Shown here in pieces: positions 30,482-35,478 of a DNA stretch of 35,478 bases; the stretch's first letter is position 1; every line of letters starts with the position of its first letter. The position numbers were made by a program, and so were the translations under genes. The stretch is from UBA2336 sp046294915 (GTDB lineage Bacteria; Bacteroidota; Bacteroidia; Cytophagales; Cyclobacteriaceae): contig JBKBOE010000025.1 of assembly GCA_046294915.1 (NCBI GenBank), positions 1-35,478 of the forward strand. The letters are read 5' to 3'. The notes under the pieces are model-generated. The model was given only the letters and a program-made list of their open reading frames with translations. It had not been told where the DNA came from and did no database searches.

Positions 30482-30489
30482 TAATTTTG
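30482..30489 (+). promoter_or_regulatory. -7 box TAATTTTG before accA
   Basis: The box matches TAnnTTTG exactly and lies 21 bases before the accA ATG. A TTG at the right distance is not evident. Confidence 0.45.
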
Positions 30490-30509
30490 ACGAACCCATT
30501 TACTGTATT

Positions 30510-31457
30510 ATGTTGCTTGACTTTGAAAAACCAATTGCTGAACTGGAAGCCAAATTGCAGGATATGAAGCACCTGGCCGGTGACAACGATGATAAGGTTA
30601 ATGAGGCCATCAAAGCCCTGGAAAAGAAAATCATTGATCTTAAAAAAGAAACTTTTGAGAACCTTACCGGCTGGCAACGGGTACAATTATCCCGGCACCC
30701 CGACAGGCCCTATACATTGGATTACGTTTACGAAATCACTACCGAATTCATTGAATTGTTTGGCGATCGGAATGTAGCAGACGATAAGGCCATGGTGGGT
30801 GGTTTCGGTACAATTGAAGGACAAACCTTTATGCTCATTGGCCAGCAGAAGGGCCGCACAACCAAACAACGGCAAATGCGCAATTTCGGCATGGCCAATC
30901 CGGAAGGGTATCGCAAAGCACTGCGACTAATGCGCATGGCCGAAAAATTCAAAAAGCCCATCGTTACGTTTATTGATACTCCCGGTGCTTTTCCCGGCCT
31001 TGAGGCCGAAGAGCGCGGCCAGGGTGAAGCCATAGCCCGTAACCTGAAAGAAATGTTCACCCTGAAGGTACCCGTAATCTGCATCATTATAGGCGAAGGT
31101 GCTTCAGGCGGTGCGCTGGGAATCGGCATTGGTGACCGGGTTTATATGCTTGAAAACACCTGGTACTCGGTTATTTCCCCGGAATCCTGTAGTTCAATTC
31201 TATGGCGAAGCTGGGACTACAAAGAACAGGCAGCCGAAGTGTTAAAACTGACAGCCAAAGATATGCTTCAGTTAAAAATGATTGACGGCATTATTAAAGA
31301 GCCTCTGGGCGGTGCCCATACCGATGTGAAATGGATGGCCGCTGAAGTAAAGCGCGTTATTCTTGAAACAACAAAAGAACTGCTTAACGTTTCGCCAGAA
31401 GAGCGAATTGATCAACGGATCCGGAAATTCGCTTCAATGGGGGTTGTTAAAGAGTAG
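30510..31457 (+). CDS. accA: Acetyl-CoA carboxylase carboxyltransferase, alpha subunit
   Basis: The 315-residue subunit, with AccD, moves the carboxyl group from biotin to acetyl-CoA in the first step of fatty acid synthesis. The N-terminal LDFEKPIAELEAKL coiled coil, WQRVQLSRHPDRPYTLDYV, FGDRNVADDKAMVGGFG, IGQQKGRTTKQ, FIDTPGAFPGLEAEERGQGEAIARNL and IGEGASGGALGIGIGDRV are all characteristic. Length and order are normal. It ends in a good terminator; accD is not in the window. Confidence 0.97.
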   Translation: MLLDFEKPIAELEAKLQDMKHLAGDNDDKVNEAIKALEKKIIDLKKETFENLTGWQRVQLSRHPDRPYTLDYVYEITTEFIELFGDRNVADDKAMVGGFGTIEGQTFMLIGQQKGRTTKQRQMRNFGMANPEGYRKALRLMRMAEKFKKPIVTFIDTPGAFPGLEAEERGQGEAIARNLKEMFTLKVPVICIIIGEGASGGALGIGIGDRVYMLENTWYSVISPESCSSILWRSWDYKEQAAEVLKLTAKDMLQLKMIDGIIKEPLGGAHTDVKWMAAEVKRVILETTKELLNVSPEERIDQRIRKFASMGVVKE

Positions 31458-31480
31458 TTGCCGAAACTGCTTTAACAGGG

Positions 31481-31507
31481 ATGGCTGCGTTGAAGGCAGC
31501 CATTTTT
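31481..31507 (+). terminator. accA terminator
   Basis: ATGGCTGC at 31481-31488 pairs perfectly with GCAGCCAT at 31496-31503 around a 7-base loop, then a T-run follows, 23 bases after the accA stop. Confidence 0.78.
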
Positions 31508-31520
31508 GTTCTTATCTTTC
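31490..31520 (+). promoter_or_regulatory. Possible promoter of the MBL-patatin-hutU set
   Basis: TTG at 31490-31492 and TATCTTTC at 31513-31520 are spaced by 20 bases, with one mismatch in the -7 box. It overlaps the accA terminator, so it would restart transcription at once. Confidence 0.42.
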
Positions 31521-31562
31521 CGCCAGACTTTGTACAGCAGTCAGCTGCCTGTACTCTTTTTC

Positions 31563-32399
31563 ATGAAACTACACGTAATAAATACCGGATTTTTTAAACT
31601 GGATGGCGGGGCCATGTTTGGTGTTGTTCCTAAATCCATCTGGCAAAAAACAAACCCGCCTGATTCAAACAATATGTGCACCTGGGCTATGCGCTGCTTG
31701 CTGATTGAAGATGGTGACCGGTTGATTTTAATCGATAATGGTATCGGAGATAAGCAAAATGAAAAATTCTTTAGTCACTATTATTTACACGGTAACGATT
31801 CATTGATCAATTCAATTCATCAGGCAGGTTTTTCGGTGAATGATGTAACCGATATGTTTCTTACCCATCTGCATTTTGATCATTGTGGCGGAGGAGTGAC
31901 CAGGGTTAATGATAGATTTGAACTTACTTTTCCAAAAGCACAATACTGGTCAAATGCCGATCATTGGAAATGGGCTACTGAACCGAACGCACGGGAGAAA
32001 GCAAGTTTTCTGCCTGAGAATATTTTACCCATGAAGGAAAGTGGTCAGTTGAAATTCGTTGACCAGCACAGCGAATCACCGTTTTCTCAATTCAGTATTT
32101 TCACTGCCTCGGGTCATACCGATAAGATGATGCTTCCCATGATCCGTTACAAGGGCCACACGGTTTGTTTTATGGCCGATTTATTACCATCGGTTGGCCA
32201 TATTCCGTTGCCTTATGTTATGGGTTACGATACGCGCCCTTTGTTAACTCTCGAAGAAAAGGCCAGATTTCTGAATGAAGCGGCTGACAACGGATATATT
32301 TTATTTTTCGAACACGACCCGGTAAACGAATGCTGTACAGTTAAACATACTGAAAAAGGAGTTCGTCTTGATCAAACTTTTCGTCTATCAGAAGTATGA
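31563..32399 (+). CDS. MBL-fold metallo-hydrolase
   Basis: The 278-residue cytoplasmic protein has the metallo-beta-lactamase signature THLHFDH at residues 101-107 (His102, His104, Asp106, His107), with LIDNGIGD and the later TASGHTDKM and FMADLLPS strands supplying further metal ligands. Such enzymes hydrolyse esters, lactones or thioesters; the set of motifs is nearest to the broad lactonase or hydrolase branch, and the substrate is not predictable. The ATG at 31563 is preferred, since upstream in-frame sequence holds the promoter and no fold element. Its stop codon overlaps the patatin ATG by four bases. Confidence 0.86.
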   Translation: MKLHVINTGFFKLDGGAMFGVVPKSIWQKTNPPDSNNMCTWAMRCLLIEDGDRLILIDNGIGDKQNEKFFSHYYLHGNDSLINSIHQAGFSVNDVTDMFLTHLHFDHCGGGVTRVNDRFELTFPKAQYWSNADHWKWATEPNAREKASFLPENILPMKESGQLKFVDQHSESPFSQFSIFTASGHTDKMMLPMIRYKGHTVCFMADLLPSVGHIPLPYVMGYDTRPLLTLEEKARFLNEAADNGYILFFEHDPVNECCTVKHTEKGVRLDQTFRLSEV

Positions 32400-33178
32400 A
32401 AATCGGATTGGCACTTTCTGGCGGAGGAGCCCGCGGCATTGCACACCTGGGCGTTATTAAAGCACTTGAAGAAAGCGGACTGCGTTTTTCAGCAGTTTCA
32501 GGCACCAGCGCGGGCGCTGTGGCTGGTGCGTTTTATTGTGCCGGATATAAGCCGGATGAGATTCTCGAAATTATTACCGCTATGGGCTTTCTTAATTCGG
32601 TGCGCCCGGCCTGGTCGTGGACGGGGTTGTTAAGTATGGAAGGCTTTAAGGAAGTAATGCATAAACACATTCCCCACAACAGCTTTGAAAAGTTGAATCC
32701 CGCCCTTACGGTTGCTGCTACCGAAATACGGCTTGGTAAAGTTGTTTATTTCACCGAAGGTGAGCTGATTCCCGCTGTAATCGCCTCATCCAGCATTCCG
32801 GCAATTTTTAACCCGGTAACCCTTAATGGGCACGTCTATGTAGATGGTGGTTTAATGGACAACCTGCCCGCCAGGCCACTGGTTGGCAAGTGCGATTTTA
32901 TAATCGGAAGTCACTGCAATCCGGTTGACCAACGTTTTGACATAAAAAATGTAAAAGAAGTTACCGAACGAAGTTTGCTTATTGCCATTAACGTAAGCAC
33001 TACCTATAGCAAAACGCATTGCAATTTCGTGTTCGAATCGGCCGAATTGGGAAAGTTCAGCACGTTCGATCTCGCCAAAGGGAAAGAGATTTTTCAGATA
33101 GGTTATCGAAATGCAAAGAGCAGACTGCCGGAACTGGAGCAACAAATAAATCAGCATGGTAGCAGGTACAACGCTTGA
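32396..33178 (+). CDS. Patatin-like phospholipase (RssA type)
   Basis: The 260-residue protein has the patatin oxyanion motif GGGARG at residues 9-14, the nucleophile elbow GTSAG with Ser38, and the catalytic Asp150 in YVDGGLMDN, an intact Ser-Asp dyad. Family members are lipid acyl hydrolases. No signal peptide is present, so it is cytoplasmic. It overlaps the MBL gene by four bases and the urocanate hydratase start by 23, so the three are translated from one message. The acyl substrate is unknown. Confidence 0.92.
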   Translation: MKIGLALSGGGARGIAHLGVIKALEESGLRFSAVSGTSAGAVAGAFYCAGYKPDEILEIITAMGFLNSVRPAWSWTGLLSMEGFKEVMHKHIPHNSFEKLNPALTVAATEIRLGKVVYFTEGELIPAVIASSSIPAIFNPVTLNGHVYVDGGLMDNLPARPLVGKCDFIIGSHCNPVDQRFDIKNVKEVTERSLLIAINVSTTYSKTHCNFVFESAELGKFSTFDLAKGKEIFQIGYRNAKSRLPELEQQINQHGSRYNA

Positions 33179-35162
33179 TTTTAAACAACAAATTCTTCAA
33201 GGAATCCCTGAAGAGTTGCCCGATAAAAAAGAGTACGACAGAACGGTTAGCCATGCGCCCAACCGAAAGGATATCCTGTCGGCTGAAGAAAAACGGCTTG
33301 CCGTAAAAAATGCACTTCGGTATTTTCACCCCCGCCACCATGAAGTGCTGGCGCCTGAATTCTACCAGGAACTTATTCACTTTGGAAGAATTTACATGTA
33401 TCGCTTCCGGCCCGATTATGCCATGTATGCGCGACCGCTCACGGAATACCCGTACAAGTCCCTGCAGGCCGGAAGCATCATGCTGATGATACAGAATAAT
33501 CTTGATCCAGCCGTAGCCCAGCATCCGCATGAATTAATTACCTATGGTGGCAATGGTGCCGTATTTCAAAACTGGGCACAGTATTTATTAACCATGAAAT
33601 ACCTGGCCACTATGACCGATGAGCAAACCCTGCACATGTACTCCGGCCACCCAATGGGCTTATTTCCTTCCTCCAAGAACGCTCCCCGCGTAGTGATAAC
33701 CAATGGCATGATGATTCCCAACTATTCAAAGCAAGACGACTGGGAGCGATACAACGCACTTGGGGTAACTCAGTACGGACAGATGACGGCCGGCTCGTAC
33801 ATGTATATCGGTCCGCAGGGTATTGTGCATGGTACAACCATAACGGTGTTAAATGCAGGCAGGAAAATTTCAAAAGAAGGAGAGGGGCTTGCCGGAAAAT
33901 TGTTTCTTACCTCCGGCCTTGGCGGCATGAGTGGAGCACAACCCAAAGCAGGCAATATTGCCGGATGCATTACGGTGGTTGCCGAGGTAAATGACAAAGC
34001 TACATTTAAGCGCTACGAACAAGGCTGGGTTGATGAAGTGACCAGCAATTTGAATGAGTTGGTGACCCGCGTTAGAAAAGCGAAAGCCAATAAAGAAGTT
34101 GTTTCTATCGCCTACCGTGGAAATATTGTAGATGTGTGGGAGAAATTCGATACCGAAAATATTTACGTTGACCTGGGAAGTGACCAGACCTCCCTGCATA
34201 ATCCATGGGCGGGCGGCTATTATCCGGCAGGGTTATCGTTTGAAGAGTCAAACCGGATGATGGCAAATGATCCGGATACATTTAAAAAACATGTGCAGGA
34301 ATCATTGCGCAGACAGGCTGCAGCAATTAACCGCCATACTGCAAAAGGTACCTACTTTTTTGACTATGGAAACGCATTTCTCCTCGAAGCTTCGCGTGCC
34401 GGTGCCGAAGTAATGGCTGATGATGGGATGAATTTCAGGTATCCATCGTATGTGCAGGACATTATGGGGCCCATGTGTTTTGATTATGGTTTCGGACCCT
34501 TCCGGTGGGTTTGCACATCGGGTAAAGAAAGCGACCTTGAGTTTACCGATAAATTGGCTGCCGATGTACTTTATGAAATACTGAAACAGGCTCCTGAAGA
34601 AATTCATTCGCAGCTTCATGACAATATAAGGTGGATAAACCAGGCTAAAGAAAATAAACTCGTGGTGGGTTCTCAGGCGCGAATTCTCTATGCCGATGCT
34701 GAGGGAAGAATAAGGATAGCCTCTGCCTTTAATGACGCTATTCGCGAGGGTAAAATCGGACCGGTAGTGTTGGGCCGCGATCACCATGATGTTTCCGGGA
34801 CGGATAGTCCTTACCGGGAGACCTCAAATATTTATGATGGGTCAAAGTTTACTGCCGACATGGCGATACACAACGTTATAGGCGACTCCTTTCGCGGGGC
34901 TACCTGGGTTTCCATCCATAATGGTGGCGGGGTAGGATGGGGTGAAGTGATTAATGGCGGCTTTGGTTTGTTGCTGGATGGCAGTGCCGAAGCCGACAAA
35001 CGGTTGGAGAACATGCTTTACTTTGATGTGAACAATGGTATTGCCAGGCGGGCCTGGGCAGGGAATAAACCTGCATTATCAACCGTTCAACGGGCGGGAA
35101 ATGCGAATCCGGAATTCGTGCCCACCATTCCCTTTTCTGTTGATGAAAAGTTATTGCCATAG
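33156..35162 (+). CDS. hutU: Urocanate hydratase
   Basis: The 668-residue enzyme converts urocanate to imidazolonepropionate in histidine breakdown, using tightly bound NAD. The characteristic segments are all present: NNLDPAVAQHPHELITYGGNG near 115-134, QTLHMYSGHPMGLFPS, GLGGMSGAQPKAGNIAGC from 254, GSDQTSLHNPWAGGYYPAGL, and the C-terminal IHNGGGVGWGEVINGGFG. It is about 110 residues longer than the Pseudomonas enzyme, mainly through an N-terminal extension, as in other Bacteroidota. hutH, hutI and hutG are not nearby. The ATG lies inside the patatin gene (23-base overlap). Confidence 0.95.
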   Translation: MVAGTTLDFKQQILQGIPEELPDKKEYDRTVSHAPNRKDILSAEEKRLAVKNALRYFHPRHHEVLAPEFYQELIHFGRIYMYRFRPDYAMYARPLTEYPYKSLQAGSIMLMIQNNLDPAVAQHPHELITYGGNGAVFQNWAQYLLTMKYLATMTDEQTLHMYSGHPMGLFPSSKNAPRVVITNGMMIPNYSKQDDWERYNALGVTQYGQMTAGSYMYIGPQGIVHGTTITVLNAGRKISKEGEGLAGKLFLTSGLGGMSGAQPKAGNIAGCITVVAEVNDKATFKRYEQGWVDEVTSNLNELVTRVRKAKANKEVVSIAYRGNIVDVWEKFDTENIYVDLGSDQTSLHNPWAGGYYPAGLSFEESNRMMANDPDTFKKHVQESLRRQAAAINRHTAKGTYFFDYGNAFLLEASRAGAEVMADDGMNFRYPSYVQDIMGPMCFDYGFGPFRWVCTSGKESDLEFTDKLAADVLYEILKQAPEEIHSQLHDNIRWINQAKENKLVVGSQARILYADAEGRIRIASAFNDAIREGKIGPVVLGRDHHDVSGTDSPYRETSNIYDGSKFTADMAIHNVIGDSFRGATWVSIHNGGGVGWGEVINGGFGLLLDGSAEADKRLENMLYFDVNNGIARRAWAGNKPALSTVQRAGNANPEFVPTIPFSVDEKLLP

Positions 35163-35172
35163 CCTATCTTTG
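35140..35172 (+). promoter_or_regulatory. Promoter of the second barrel gene
   Basis: TATCTTTG at 35165-35172 matches the -7 consensus exactly, with TTG at 35140-35142 22 bases upstream, inside the end of hutU. The next ATG is 45 bases away. Confidence 0.58.
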
Positions 35173-35216
35173 GTACCAAAATTGTTACTTCCCAAAGAAC
35201 TAAATTTAAACTCGCT

Positions 35217-35478
35217 ATGAAAAAACACAATCTTTTAATTTTCTTTTTCTTGATTGCGACAACATTTGTATTCGCGCAGGCCCAGGTAGCATTGGGTATC
35301 AAAGCTGGAGTTAACCTGGCAAGTATTGATGCCAATGTTGACAACACCAGTAACATCACGGCCTTTCACGGGGGCGCATTTGCCTTGTTTAAACTCACCA
35401 AAATCGGTATCCAGCCGGAACTACTCTTTTCTCAACAGGGCTCATCCATTAAGGATGTTAGCTTAGGTAGCGGTGACC
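35217..35478 (+). CDS. PorT-like outer-membrane barrel protein, N-terminal part
   Basis: The frame runs off the window after 87 residues. A signal peptide (MKKHNLLIFFFLIATTFVFA) is followed by the first strands of an OMP_b-brl_2/PorT-type barrel (LGIKAGVNLASID, FHGGAFALFKLT, IGIQPELLFSQQGSS). The LGIKAGVNL and IQPELLFSQQG pattern is characteristic of this Bacteroidota family. The gene has its own promoter. The function is not predictable from this part. Confidence 0.8.
   Translation, partial: MKKHNLLIFFFLIATTFVFAQAQVALGIKAGVNLASIDANVDNTSNITAFHGGAFALFKLTKIGIQPELLFSQQGSSIKDVSLGSGD

Overview
The window looks like chromosomal core and near-core DNA of a Bacteroidota bacterium, most likely of the Cytophagales (lineage is an inference). 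Reasons: several start sites carry the Bacteroidota promoter pattern TTTG-N19..22-TAnnTTTG rather than -35/-10 boxes; the primary sigma factor is the short 287-residue form; and typical Bacteroidota families are present (START-like protein beside an LptF/LptG permease, DUF2911, BshB1, PD40-OmpA protein, TPR sensor kinase, secreted caspase-like protein). No transposase, integrase, phage gene or CRISPR array is visible.

Layout. Positions 1-7300 are housekeeping: the end of a START-like protein gene, an LPS-export permease, rpsO-pnp, the primary sigma gene, then trxB-bshB1 sharing a four-base overlap. pdxH (minus) converges on bshB1 and diverges from yqgE across a perfect inverted repeat. From 8600 to 14500 come a five-repeat DUF349 protein, tRNA-Thr(TGT) with a near-ideal promoter, an unknown protein, a TPR sensor histidine kinase, a DRGH endonuclease and an unknown secreted protein. 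From 14600 to 21300 lies an operon of a large secreted PIG-L protein, a 41-residue membrane protein and a sodium:solute symporter, converging on a minus-strand pair (Cys-rich GMC oxidoreductase plus lipoprotein). From 21370 to 27160 come DUF2911, a DNA glycosylase with an inferred GTG start, a PD40-OmpA protein, gamma-glutamyltransferase, a TetR regulator and a tiny lipoprotein.

From 27190 to 29570 a two-gene unit encodes an outer-membrane barrel and a secreted TPR-caspase protein; its leader is a run of TTAACCC-like heptamers. Next is tRNA-Asp(GTC) on the minus strand, followed on its 5' side by the most unusual object in the window: a second, broken copy of the same tRNA in which hairpins occupy the T-arm, anticodon-arm and D-arm positions (four hairpins), flanked by exact 12- and 27-base direct repeats of the intact gene, and then a possible third remnant. 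The window ends with a lipoprotein, accA, an overlapping MBL hydrolase-patatin-hutU set, and the start of another outer-membrane barrel gene.

Genes that appear to work together: trxB and bshB1 in thiol redox; PIG-L, small membrane protein and symporter in breakdown and uptake of an unidentified deacetylated substrate; barrel plus caspase at the cell envelope. All assignments come from reading motifs by eye; no database search was run.
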